Virus record (IMG/VR): IMGVR_UViG_3300034061_002274
Coordinates: 1 to 22,400 of that record
DNA: 22,400 nucleotides
Reading direction: 5' to 3' (one strand)
Source: a virus
Every line of letters starts with the position of its first letter. Position 1 is the stretch's first letter. Made by a program: the position numbers and the translations under genes. Shown here in pieces: positions 15,481 through 22,400 of this stretch. The notes below the pieces were generated by a model, which saw nothing but the letters and a program-made list of their open reading frames with translations, was not told the DNA's origin and ran no database searches.

Positions 15481-16614
15481 ATGGAAAATTTAAATAGTGT
15501 ATGTTATGTTGGTGTGATCGGAGAGATATTACCAATAGATGGAGCGGATAACATTGAACTTGCATTGGTTGGTGGTTGGCAAGCCATTACTAAGAAAGGT
15601 GAATATAGTGTTGGTGATAAGGTTGTTGTTGCAACTACCGATGCGGTAATCCCTGTTGAATTATCTGATTTAATGGGCGTAACTAATTACCTAAGAAAAG
15701 GTCAAAGAGTTCGCACCGTTAAACTTCGTAAAGTTTACTCTGAGTGTTTGTTAATACCATTCAAATACTTGGCACCAAGGTCTTTGGAGAACAATGTAAA
15801 TGAAGGTCACGACATGATGGAACTGTTAGGTATCACTAAATATGAACCACCAGTTAAGATGGTTGAGATGAGTGTTGGTGGAAGAAAATTCAAATACCAC
15901 CAAAACCCGAACTTCCACATTTACTACAAATTCCCAAATATGAAGAACGTACCTGATATGTTCAATGAGGAGGATGAAGTATGTATCACTCGTAAGTTAC
16001 ACGGAACCAATGCTCGTTACGGTATTGTGAGAAAGAAAAAACTTTCAATCCTTGATAAGATTAAAGGGTGGTTTGGTAATCAATGGGTTGGTTACGAATA
16101 CGTTTATGGATCCCACAACGTTGAGAAGGGATCTGACTCTCAAGGTTTTTATGCAACTGATGTGTGGAAAACAGTTGCGGAAAAATATGATATCCGTAAA
16201 AAACTTTGGGATCACGTTAAAGATACTTTTGATCCTAATGATGTTGGTTCAGGATTTATCATCTATGGTGAAATCTATGGACACGGAATACAAAAGAATT
16301 ACGACTATGGTTTAACTGAAATCCGTTTTGCGGGATTTGACGTTGAGGTTGATGGATCTTATGTTGATAACATTTACCAATCAACTCATTTTAAATGTTT
16401 AGGTTTAGAAGAAGTTGAAACTTTATATTCAGGTCTTTGGTCAAAAGAAGAACAAGATAAATATGTGTTTAATAACAACATTCAAGGAACTAAAGTTCCT
16501 CACGAAGGTATTGTTGTAAAATGTTTATCTGGTAATCGTCATAAGATTGGAAAAGTAATCAACCCTGATTATTTAATTTACGGTGAAAAAAATAACGTAG
16601 GTGACTCCCATTAA
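15481..16614 (+). CDS. RNA ligase, DraRnl (Rnl5)-like
   Basis: 377 residues. An N-terminal OB-like domain (EILPIDGADNIELALVGGW, 15-33) precedes the nucleotidyltransferase domain. The adenylylated lysine is probably K172 in ITRKLHGTNARYG (motif I, KxHG). Motif III is IIYGEIYG (260-267), motif IIIa FAGFDVEV (283-290), motif IV HEGIVVK (341-347) and motif V around HKIGKV (354-359). Domain order matches DraRnl-type ligases, which join 3'-OH and 5'-phosphate RNA ends and favour repair of nicked RNA. It is last in the unit that includes cREC and is followed by a strong terminator that begins inside the gene. Confidence 0.9.
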   Translation: MENLNSVCYVGVIGEILPIDGADNIELALVGGWQAITKKGEYSVGDKVVVATTDAVIPVELSDLMGVTNYLRKGQRVRTVKLRKVYSECLLIPFKYLAPRSLENNVNEGHDMMELLGITKYEPPVKMVEMSVGGRKFKYHQNPNFHIYYKFPNMKNVPDMFNEEDEVCITRKLHGTNARYGIVRKKKLSILDKIKGWFGNQWVGYEYVYGSHNVEKGSDSQGFYATDVWKTVAEKYDIRKKLWDHVKDTFDPNDVGSGFIIYGEIYGHGIQKNYDYGLTEIRFAGFDVEVDGSYVDNIYQSTHFKCLGLEEVETLYSGLWSKEEQDKYVFNNNIQGTKVPHEGIVVKCLSGNRHKIGKVINPDYLIYGEKNNVGDSH

Positions 16615-16635
16615 CTTGATGGGATCACTTTTTTT
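16601..16635 (+). terminator. Rho-independent terminator of RNA ligase unit
   Basis: GTGACTCCCAT (16601-16611) pairs with ATGGGATCAC (16619-16628) with one bulge, and seven T follow. The ligase stop codon lies in the loop, so the last codons form the stem. Confidence 0.85.
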
Positions 16636-16658
16636 ATTTATATTTAAAAAAATAACAA

Positions 16659-16931
16659 ATGAGTTGGGTTAGAATTGATGTGGATTTAGATGAGGTTTAT
16701 AATGAAATGAGCCGCAATGATAAAAGAGATATGGCCGAATGGTTACACGAAGATGGAATTTTGGAATCACATCCAAATCCTGAAATACGTAAAGTGGTTA
16801 GAGGTGACCGAGAATCTCCAGGGGAAAAAGAATTAAGAGATAATCTCCTTAGAATATGGAATTCTTATTATCAGTTAACACAAGAAGATGAAGAAATAAT
16901 AAAAAAAATAACAAATAAATTACCTTTATAG
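16659..16931 (+). CDS. Hypothetical protein, 90 aa
   Basis: 90 residues starting MSWVRIDVDLDEVYNEMS, acidic and helical, with a central ESHPNPEIRKVVRGDRESPGE. It is one base upstream of the YGAxTKWC copy 2 gene and likely shares its transcript. An A/T-rich leader with TTATTTATATTTAA lies just upstream. No known family recognised. Confidence 0.7.
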   Translation: MSWVRIDVDLDEVYNEMSRNDKRDMAEWLHEDGILESHPNPEIRKVVRGDRESPGEKELRDNLLRIWNSYYQLTQEDEEIIKKITNKLPL

Positions 16932-16932
16932 T

Positions 16933-18033
16933 ATGGGAATAAAACATTTAATTCAGGAAAATCCTAATATGGATATAAATTTGGTTCGTTTAATATCTAA
17001 ACTTGATCCAAGCAAAACAAATAAACTAACACCATTTATGGTAAAAGTTTTTAAAAAAAGAATGGTTGATTTTGAAAAAGAAATCACTCAAGAGGAAGGT
17101 ATTTATGGATTAAGATATGAATATGTTAATAGTAAGATGAGTGATGCAAGTGGTTTTGAAAAATTAATATTAACTTGGGTTATAGATCAATTTAGAGCGG
17201 AAAATATTGAAATCTTAAGAGAATTTAATGAGGTTTTGGATAAAGGTTTAGTGGATCAAAATGACATATCTAAATACGAAAATTTTGAAGAGATTACAAA
17301 TCAATTGTCGGTTGCTAGAACAAAAGATTTATTGAAGAAATCTAGAAAAGAAATCTCTGTTGTCTATGAAGATGATGAAATTATGATGCTTAAACCATTA
17401 TCTTTTGAGGCATCTTTGAAATATGGTGCTGGAACAAAATGGTGTACAGCAATGAAAAATGAACCTGAATATTTTTATAGATACTCTAAAAATGGTATTT
17501 TAATCTATCTTATTAATAAAGAAACCGGTAGAAAATTTGGGTGTCATTCGGAAAGATATAATGATAATAGAGTTCAAATCTTTAATGAGATTGATCAGGT
17601 TATTGATTCTTTCCATATGGGTTTACCATATGAAAAATTAACTATCTTAATGGATTTAATGGATTCAGAAAAATATGGTGTTAATTCAGAGTTATTTAGT
17701 GAAGAGGAAAAAAGTAAGTATGGGTTAAGAGTGAATAAATATTCGGTAGATGAGGTGATGGATATGCCAACTGAAGAAATGCCAGTGAATGAAGAATTAC
17801 CAAGATTGATGCCAAGATTGAACAGACGAATCCCAATTACGGATCAAGAAATGAGAATAATGGAAGACCCAATGGTAGAAGAGCAAGGACCGATAGAAAT
17901 TGAATACAATATGGCTGTACCTGATAGAATGTTAATGAGAGAGATTCAAAAAGAAATTGATTCCATTATGGTTCTTGATCGTGCGGGAGCTTTCGCTCAT
18001 CTTGAAAATGAAGAGGGTGACACATTACCATGA
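16933..18033 (+). CDS. YGAxTKWC-motif protein, copy 2
   Basis: 366 residues, paralogue of the 11073 protein. Shared parts: the first 45 residues (a helix, then NLVRLISKLDPS), QNDIS near 110, PLSFEASLKYGAGTKWC (155-171) and a strand pair ILIYLINKETGRKFG (189-203). An aromatic FYRYSKNG follows the Cys motif, as commonly seen in such phage proteins. The C-terminal third is distinct: Met/Pro/Arg-rich (PRLMPRLNRRIPI) and acidic, ending in TLP. The retained core and divergent tails suggest one enzymatic or binding core with different partners. Function unknown. Confidence 0.8.
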   Translation: MGIKHLIQENPNMDINLVRLISKLDPSKTNKLTPFMVKVFKKRMVDFEKEITQEEGIYGLRYEYVNSKMSDASGFEKLILTWVIDQFRAENIEILREFNEVLDKGLVDQNDISKYENFEEITNQLSVARTKDLLKKSRKEISVVYEDDEIMMLKPLSFEASLKYGAGTKWCTAMKNEPEYFYRYSKNGILIYLINKETGRKFGCHSERYNDNRVQIFNEIDQVIDSFHMGLPYEKLTILMDLMDSEKYGVNSELFSEEEKSKYGLRVNKYSVDEVMDMPTEEMPVNEELPRLMPRLNRRIPITDQEMRIMEDPMVEEQGPIEIEYNMAVPDRMLMREIQKEIDSIMVLDRAGAFAHLENEEGDTLP

Positions 18034-18076
18034 TTAGATTACGAAGATAAACAAGGATAAAAATAAATAAAATAAT

Positions 18077-18280
18077 ATGCAAACACTAACATTTAACACA
18101 ACAAAAAGAGAAGTTAAAGTAGTTAACTCTCAAGGGGATACGATTTATAGTCAAGATAACGTCCCAACGGTAAAAGTAATGGAACAACACTATGAAGTTT
18201 ATGTTGAGGATTTTGAAGGAAAAAAAATCCCAACATTTAGAGCCCCAATTGCTAACACAAATATGTTTATTCAAAAATAG
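18077..18280 (+). CDS. Small hypothetical protein, 67 aa
   Basis: 67 residues starting MQTLTFNTTKREVKVVNS, beta-rich throughout (alternating hydrophobic and polar residues, YEVYVEDFEGKK). It is a compact single-domain protein without recognised motif, 43 bases after the preceding stop. Confidence 0.65.
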   Translation: MQTLTFNTTKREVKVVNSQGDTIYSQDNVPTVKVMEQHYEVYVEDFEGKKIPTFRAPIANTNMFIQK

Positions 18281-18286
18281 TAAGTC

Positions 18287-18577
18287 ATGGATGAACCTCA
18301 AGAACGTATTAACAAAATGTATTTGAGAATAAATGGTGAAATAACAGATCGTGAAATGCCACCACCTCCACCTAAAAAAGGTAAAACTAAAACTTTTACT
18401 CTTGATGAAAATCAAGTTAAAAAGTTGGAGGAGTGGCAGAGCCACATAAAGGCAATCTATGGGAGTTATGGAAACTACGAATATACATTCTCAAGTAGTG
18501 GTATAGGACAAAATGTCGTAGTATACAGCGAATTAGCTGACACAGAATTAGATTTGACAGACGTTGATAGTTGGTAA
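18287..18577 (+). CDS. Hypothetical protein with proline tract, 96 aa
   Basis: 96 residues. A run of five prolines (EMPPPPPKKGK, about 24-34) separates a short N-terminal helix from a domain containing FTLDENQVKKLEEWQSHIK and ending TELDLTDVDSW. Similar short domains occur in other phage proteins by my recollection, unsearched. No catalytic residues are evident. It lies six bases after the previous stop and is followed by an inverted repeat. Confidence 0.7.
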   Translation: MDEPQERINKMYLRINGEITDREMPPPPPKKGKTKTFTLDENQVKKLEEWQSHIKAIYGSYGNYEYTFSSSGIGQNVVVYSELADTELDLTDVDSW

Positions 18578-18578
18578 A

Positions 18579-18593
18579 CTGACAAAATGTCAG
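18579..18593. repeat. Perfect inverted repeat CTGACA-AAA-TGTCAG
   Basis: A 6-bp perfect inverted repeat with a 3-base centre begins one base after the stop at 18577. Only a weak T run follows (TATTTT), so it may be an operator, an RNA stability hairpin or a poor terminator upstream of dnaK. The rest of 18594-18677 is A/T-rich with no other clear signal. Confidence 0.5.
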
Positions 18594-18677
18594 TATTTTA
18601 CGAATGGAACATTTTTTGGGAAACTTGGTACGACTGAAAAGTAATAATAAATAAAAAATAAAAACTAAAAATTAAAA

Positions 18678-20534
18678 ATGGGAAAAATAATTGGAATTGA
18701 CTTAGGTACAACAAACTCTTGTGTGGCCGTTATGGAAGGGAATGAACCGGTAGTTATTACAAATAACGAAGGTAAACGAACAACGCCATCTGTAATCGGA
18801 TTCATTAAAGATGGTGAAAGAAAGATTGGGGATCCGGCTAAACGACAAGCGGTAACCAATCCTGAAAAAACCGTACATTCAATTAAACGATTTATGGGAA
18901 CAAGTTTTACTGAATCTAAAAATGAGGTAAAGAAAGTTCCTTATAAAGTTGTAAAAGGAGATGGTGGATCACCAAGAGTGGATATTGATAAACGACAGTA
19001 TTCTCCGCAGGAACTTTCCGCAATGGTTTTACAAAAAATGAAACAAACTGCTGAGGATTATTTGGGTGAGACGGTTACTGAGGCGGTTATTACGGTACCA
19101 GCGTATTTTAATGATGCTCAACGACAGGCAACCAAAGAAGCGGGTGAGATTGCGGGTTTGGAAGTAAAACGTATCATTAATGAGCCAACAGCGGCGGCAT
19201 TAGCATATGGTTTAGATAAAATGTCTAAAGATATGGTAGTGGTTGTGTTTGACTGTGGTGGTGGTACACACGATGTTTCTATTCTTGAATTAGGTGATGG
19301 TGTATTTGAAGTATTGTCTACTGATGGTGATACTCACTTAGGTGGTGATGACTTTGATCAGGTTATTATTGAATGGTTAGCAAATGAATTCAAAGATGAG
19401 AATGGAATTGATGTGACCAAGGATCCGATGGCGTTACAACGTTTACGAGAAGCGGCAGAAAAGGCAAAAGTTGAATTATCTTCAACCTCATCAACGGAAA
19501 TTAATTTACCGTATTTGATGCCGGTAGATGGGATGCCAAAACACTTGGTTAGAACTTTATCAAAATCTAAATTTGAACAACTGGCAGATTCATTAATCAA
19601 ACGAACTATTGAACCTTGTAAGACAGCGTTGAAAAATGCTAAGATGGATGTGTCTGATGTTGATGAAATTATCTTGGTTGGAGGTACAACAAGAATTCCG
19701 GCAATTCAAGAAGCGGTTAAACAATTCTTTGGTAAGGAACCATCTAAAGGTGTTAATCCTGATGAGGTAGTTGCTTTAGGTGCGGCGATCCAAGGTGGTG
19801 TACTTGCTGGTGATGTTAAAGATGTCTTATTATTAGATGTGACTCCATTATCTTTAGGTATTGAAACTATGGGTGGAGTTATGACTAAATTGATTGATGC
19901 TAACACCACGATCCCAACTAAAAAATCTCAGGTGTTCTCAACGGCAGTAGATAATCAACCAACAGTTGAGATCCACGTACTTCAGGGAGAACGAGCAATG
20001 GCAAAAGATAATAAAACCATTGGTAAGTTCAATTTAGATGGTGTTCCACCAGCGATGAGAGGTGTTCCACAAATTGAGGTTACGTTTGATATTGATGCGA
20101 ATGGTATTATCAATGTTTCTGCAATGGATAAAGGTACAAACAAACAACAAACAATTCGTATCGAAGCGTCCTCAGGTTTATCAAAAGAAGAGATTGAGAA
20201 AATGAAACAAGAAGCTGAGTTAAATGCCGAACAGGATAAAAAACTCAGAGAAGATGCTGAAGTTCTAAACACGGCTGATGGTACAATCTTCCAAACTGAG
20301 AAGTCAATCAAAGATTTGGAAGATAAATTAACTGAAGAACAAAAGAGTGAACTTGATGGATTACTTGGAACGTTAAAAGAATCTTACGCAAAAAAAGACA
20401 TTGAGAAGATTAATCAAGATATTGAAAATCTTAATAGTCAGTTCCACCATATTAGTCAATCATTGTACGAACAAACTACAACTGAAGAAGGTAATGATGC
20501 TCCGTCTGACGTTGAATTTGAAGAAGTACTTTAA
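18678..20534 (+). CDS. dnaK: Hsp70 chaperone DnaK, full length
   Basis: 618 residues with the whole DnaK layout. The ATPase domain runs 1-382 ([14 protein letters not shown] at the start, [16 protein letters not shown] near 138-153, [13 protein letters not shown], phosphate-2 motif DCGGGTHD at 192-199). Next come the linker VLLLDVTP (383-390), a substrate-binding domain with HVLQGER and [11 protein letters not shown], and a helical lid. The tail ends DVEFEEVL, close to Bacteroidota cellular DnaK. The phosphate-2 motif differs from the usual DLGGGTFD by Leu to Cys and Phe to His, while the catalytic Thr (T197) is kept. No DnaJ or GrpE is visible, so it likely works with host co-chaperones to fold phage proteins. 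Probably acquired from a host. Confidence 0.96.
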   Translation: MGKIIGIDLGTTNSCVAVMEGNEPVVITNNEGKRTTPSVIGFIKDGERKIGDPAKRQAVTNPEKTVHSIKRFMGTSFTESKNEVKKVPYKVVKGDGGSPRVDIDKRQYSPQELSAMVLQKMKQTAEDYLGETVTEAVITVPAYFNDAQRQATKEAGEIAGLEVKRIINEPTAAALAYGLDKMSKDMVVVVFDCGGGTHDVSILELGDGVFEVLSTDGDTHLGGDDFDQVIIEWLANEFKDENGIDVTKDPMALQRLREAAEKAKVELSSTSSTEINLPYLMPVDGMPKHLVRTLSKSKFEQLADSLIKRTIEPCKTALKNAKMDVSDVDEIILVGGTTRIPAIQEAVKQFFGKEPSKGVNPDEVVALGAAIQGGVLAGDVKDVLLLDVTPLSLGIETMGGVMTKLIDANTTIPTKKSQVFSTAVDNQPTVEIHVLQGERAMAKDNKTIGKFNLDGVPPAMRGVPQIEVTFDIDANGIINVSAMDKGTNKQQTIRIEASSGLSKEEIEKMKQEAELNAEQDKKLREDAEVLNTADGTIFQTEKSIKDLEDKLTEEQKSELDGLLGTLKESYAKKDIEKINQDIENLNSQFHHISQSLYEQTTTEEGNDAPSDVEFEEVL

Positions 20535-20536
20535 AA

Positions 20537-20580
20537 AAGTTATCGGGGCCTCAAAAATAAATTGGGGTCCCGCTTGACTT
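20537..20580 (+). terminator. Long stem-loop after dnaK
   Basis: CGGGGCCTC (20544-20552) pairs with GGGGTCCCG (20564-20572) using two G-U pairs. AAGTTA / TTGACTT extends the stem outward after a small internal loop. No T run follows, so it may be a 3'-end stabilising structure rather than an intrinsic terminator. Confidence 0.55.
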
Positions 20581-20623
20581 AACGGTATTTATAACTTATA
20601 CTTTCATACAAAAAATATTTATT

Positions 20624-21058
20624 ATGACAATTAAGCAAGCTCTGAAACAAAAAAATAAACTGATCAAACAGATTGGTGAGAACACAAAGTTGATGCAAGA
20701 ATACAACTCAATAGAGGTTGGAAATGAAAGACCATATAGTTCAATTATACTATTGGCTAAAATCTCTGAAGACACAAAAGAGTTGGCTAATTTGAAATCA
20801 AAAATCCATATTGCCAACACACCGGTATTGGAAGACATCTTTTTGATGTCAGAGTTGAAATCCATTGCTCAATCACTTAAAAAAATGGATTGTACCGAAG
20901 GTAAATCAAATCGTGATCGTTACCGATTAGAAAGTGAGAGTGTTAAAACCTCAGAAATCTCTTTGGTTAGACGAAATGAAACAATTAAAGAGTTGGAAAC
21001 TCGTATTGAAGAAATCCAAGATCGTTTGGATGTATTCAACGCAACCACTCAAATCTAA
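20624..21058 (+). CDS. DIP1984-like (DUF6847) helical protein
   Basis: 144 residues, largely coiled coil. The opening MTIKQALKQKNKLIKQIGENT, a central NRDRYRLESESVKTSEISLV and the end RIEEIQDRLDVFNATTQI resemble DIP1984 / septicolysin-like proteins, a helical family of unknown biochemical role. The ATG is preceded by TATTTATT. It stands alone between the post-dnaK stem-loop and the structured RNA candidate. Confidence 0.65.
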   Translation: MTIKQALKQKNKLIKQIGENTKLMQEYNSIEVGNERPYSSIILLAKISEDTKELANLKSKIHIANTPVLEDIFLMSELKSIAQSLKKMDCTEGKSNRDRYRLESESVKTSEISLVRRNETIKELETRIEEIQDRLDVFNATTQI

Positions 21059-21236
21059 TATAGTTTGTGGATAGGGTCAAAATGATATGTGTTCTATACA
21101 TGGAGGCTGCATAGTCGGATAATTGATAGTGATAACGTAATGGTCCCAAACTCATTATTCAAATACTCAAAAGTCATTTGATTAAAATTTAAAACTCTTG
21201 TCTACATAATTTTAATTCTTGAAACAAACTATACGA
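21059..21236 (+). ncRNA. Candidate structured non-coding RNA
   Basis: The gap 21059-21299 has no usable open frame. TATAGTTTGT (21059-21068) is the exact reverse complement of ACAAACTATA (21224-21233), closing a 155-base interior. Inside are ATTAAAATT (21181-21189) with AATTTTAAT (21208-21216), CAAAATGA (21078-21085) with TCATTTG (21174-21180, one bulge), and a small hairpin at 21087-21101. A strong terminator follows at once. This looks like a discrete, folded transcript. It does not match tRNA, tmRNA or any RNA class I can recognise. It could also be a long 3' untranslated structure of the preceding gene. Confidence 0.5.
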
Positions 21237-21265
21237 AACCCTCACAGAAATGTGGGGGTTTTTTT
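21237..21265 (+). terminator. Strong Rho-independent terminator with GAAA loop
   Basis: AACCCTCACA (21237-21246), GAAA tetraloop and TGTGGGGGTT (21251-21260), followed by TTTTT. Ten pairs with one T-G; one of the clearest terminators in the window. Confidence 0.9.
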
Positions 21266-21299
21266 GACTATATGATTTTTATTTATTATTATTACATAA

Positions 21300-21581
21300 A
21301 TGAACTCAAACAAGAAAATATTAATTAAAAAGTTTCTTTCCTTACACTATAGTAATTTAGAGTATAGTCCTAAACGAATGCTGTATTATAAGGAAGGTAA
21401 AGTTTATTTTGAGTATCAACCAAAAGACGAAATAATATTTTTGAATTTTAAGTTAATGGTTGAACCAATGATAAGAACACTTAGAATTGATGATAAAGAT
21501 CCTGTCATACTAACAGAAGTTTATAAAGTGATGGAAGAATGGTTTGAGGAGAAGTTTAATATAATAGGTGCAATAACATAA
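21300..21581 (+). CDS. Hypothetical protein, 93 aa
   Basis: 93 residues starting MNSNKKILIKKFLSLHY, basic at first and acidic later (VMEEWFEEKFN). It looks mixed alpha/beta with no cysteine, signal or membrane segment. The N-terminus with LSLHYSNLEYSP and a strand VYFEYQPKDEIIFLN resemble short phage proteins of unknown function. It is three bases before the HAD gene and probably co-transcribed with it. Confidence 0.7.
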   Translation: MNSNKKILIKKFLSLHYSNLEYSPKRMLYYKEGKVYFEYQPKDEIIFLNFKLMVEPMIRTLRIDDKDPVILTEVYKVMEEWFEEKFNIIGAIT

Positions 21582-21584
21582 AGT

Positions 21585-22169
21585 ATGAAAGTATTATTTT
21601 TAGATCATGATGGTGTAATTTGTCTCTCCAATAATTGGGGTGGACGAACAAAGAAATGGGCGAAATATCGTTCTGAAAATCCTGAATCCTCCTCAAATCT
21701 AAAAGAGGGTCCGGTGTCTGTACGATTTGATGACTTTGATCAAAAGGCAATTAAGATCCTTAATGAGATTGTTGAAGAGACAGGATGTGAAATTGTGGTA
21801 AGTTCAGATTGGAAGCTACACGCAACTCTTGAAGAACTTGGTGAATATTATGAATTACATGGGATAAGTAAAAAACCAATTGCGTTAACACCAAATATAC
21901 AAGATTGTAAAGTTCATGGTAATTTATTTATATGGTCACCAAGATGGGATTTAGAACAAACACGAACTATTGAAATCAGACAATATCTTCAGGATCATCC
22001 TGAGGTTACACATTGGGTTTCTGTTGATGATTTAAATATGGGTAAAATTGGTGAGGTTTGGAAAGATGTATGGGCGATAGATAATTTTGTTTTAACACCA
22101 AGATCAAATGAGGGAATTAAACAAAGTGGTGTTAAAGAAAAAATATTAAAGTTTTTGAAGGATGATTAA
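21585..22169 (+). CDS. HAD-family protein, RNA-repair HAD type
   Basis: 194 residues. Motif I LFLDHDGV (4-11) supplies the nucleophile D7 and the acid-base D9. Motif II is IVVSSDWK (70-77) and motif IV is WVSVDDLN (144-151). A cap-like insertion (NWGGRTKKWAKYRS) follows motif I. The LDxDGV, VVSSxW and DD spacing resembles the HAD domain family reported in Swiss-army-knife RNA-repair proteins (PF18143), where it would remove terminal phosphates. A general nucleotide phosphatase is the alternative. Other RNA-end enzymes in this window favour the first. Confidence 0.8.
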   Translation: MKVLFLDHDGVICLSNNWGGRTKKWAKYRSENPESSSNLKEGPVSVRFDDFDQKAIKILNEIVEETGCEIVVSSDWKLHATLEELGEYYELHGISKKPIALTPNIQDCKVHGNLFIWSPRWDLEQTRTIEIRQYLQDHPEVTHWVSVDDLNMGKIGEVWKDVWAIDNFVLTPRSNEGIKQSGVKEKILKFLKDD

Positions 22170-22248
22170 AAGATACATTCAAAAGTTTATGTTATGGGTA
22201 TCTTATAGATTCCCAAAAAAAAGAAGAAAAGATATATGGGAACTATGA
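22162..22248 (+). CDS. Very small basic peptide, 28 aa
   Basis: 28 residues, MIKRYIQKFMLWVSYRFPKK and then a basic tail ending WEL. It overlaps the HAD gene by 8 bases and the next ORF by 4 bases (ATGA). Amphipathic and basic, it could touch membranes or nucleic acid. The double overlap is the main support that it is translated. Confidence 0.4.
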   Translation: MIKRYIQKFMLWVSYRFPKKRRKDIWEL

Positions 22249-22400
22249 CAAAAGAAGATATGGATGAGTATCTTGAGTCCATTGGAGGACTTGAGAGTGG
22301 ATTTTTTACGGATAGACCACCAATTACTGATAGTGGTTTTTTTAGTGTTGGTTTGGGTTGGTACCCAATCATTAAAGATCTAATAGAAGATCTCATTAAA
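22245..22400 (+). CDS. Hypothetical protein, N-terminal part, cut by window end
   Basis: At least 52 residues starting MTKEDMDEYLESIGG and open to the window end. It has FFTDRPPITDSGFF, then SVGLGWYPIIKDLIEDLI. The GWYPIIKDLI segment recalls a short motif (GWY/GWW followed by hydrophobic helix) frequent in small phage proteins of unknown function; this is from memory. Function unknown. Confidence 0.6.
   Translation, partial: MTKEDMDEYLESIGGLESGFFTDRPPITDSGFFSVGLGWYPIIKDLIEDLIK

Noticed and set aside
16052-16315. 87-residue frame inside the RNA ligase gene
   Set aside because: It lies in a second frame of a conserved enzyme and has no independent signal or overlap with a gene boundary.
18587-18637. 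16-codon ORF MSVFYEWNIFWETWYD before dnaK
   Set aside because: Very short, aromatic-rich by chance, starts inside an inverted repeat and has no ribosome site. It could be a leader peptide, but nothing supports this.
19706-20311. Long open frames on the minus strand within dnaK
   Set aside because: They are mirror frames of a strongly coding gene, with Ser-rich translations typical of antisense shadows and no start context.
21083-21115. Ten-codon ORF inside the structured RNA candidate
   Set aside because: Too short and embedded in a region explained better by RNA pairing.
21059-21299. Possible tRNA or tmRNA in the gap
   Set aside because: No T-arm GTTCGA-type sequence, no cloverleaf and no CCA end can be found.
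1-22400. Window could be a bacterial chromosome segment because it holds dnaK and a glutamine synthetase
   Set aside because: The many small overlapping unknown genes, DUF3310, RNA repair enzymes and lack of housekeeping neighbours fit a large phage better. No integrase or attachment repeat supports a prophage. The assignment remains an inference.

Overview
This AT-rich window is densely packed with small genes, most on the + strand and often overlapping by 4 to 20 bases. It is best read as an accessory and metabolic region of a large lytic tailed phage (Caudoviricetes, possibly a distant T4-like or jumbo phage) infecting a Bacteroidota host. Four things point there. First, phage-typical families are present: DUF3310, DUF192, a KxHG RNA ligase, a small P-loop kinase, an orphan methyltransferase and Nudix. 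Second, two promoters match the Bacteroidota consensus TTTG-N19-TAnnTTTG exactly. Third, Shine-Dalgarno sites are mostly absent. Fourth, many short ORFans lie among a few host-derived enzymes. No structural, replication, integrase, tRNA or CRISPR genes are visible, so phage assignment is an inference.

Layout. 1-181: end of a minus-strand gene and a divergent spacer. 182-2819: an LRR-like acidic protein and three unknown genes. 2816-5599: a tightly overlapping metabolic operon with type II glutamine synthetase, DUF3310, a membrane protein, an RmlB-like sugar-nucleotide dehydratase and a tiny membrane peptide. 5616-7236: DNA methyltransferase, a convergent DUF192 gene and a Nudix hydrolase. 7237-10078: a cassette fenced by terminators with two host-type promoters, carrying small unknown proteins, a zinc-ribbon protein and a lipoprotein. 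10061-10621 (-): an ECF-like sigma factor.

10669-16614 holds the most coherent theme, RNA repair: P-loop kinase, calcineurin-like phosphoesterase, cyclic-phosphate-processing receiver domain (cREC) and a DraRnl-like RNA ligase. A HAD protein resembling those of RNA-repair systems follows at 21585. Two paralogous proteins with a YGAxTKWC motif sit among these genes (11073 and 16933). A putative HExxH metallopeptidase lies at 12680. 16659-18577 holds further unknowns. 18678-20534 is a full-length DnaK. 20624-22400 holds a DIP1984-like coiled-coil protein, a candidate structured RNA with its own terminator, a small unknown gene, the HAD gene and two small ORFs, the last cut by the window edge.

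Three observations stand out. (1) A multi-enzyme RNA-repair set, likely to undo host tRNA cleavage, part of it in a self-contained six-gene transcription unit. (2) A shared N-terminal motif on three otherwise unrelated proteins (LRR-like, sigma factor, HExxH protein) that ends in an [LI]-x-E site, like T4 capsid-targeting propeptides. This suggests they are packaged in the head. (3) A roughly 175-nt intergenic sequence closed by a perfect 10-bp long-range stem and followed by a strong terminator, a candidate new phage non-coding RNA.
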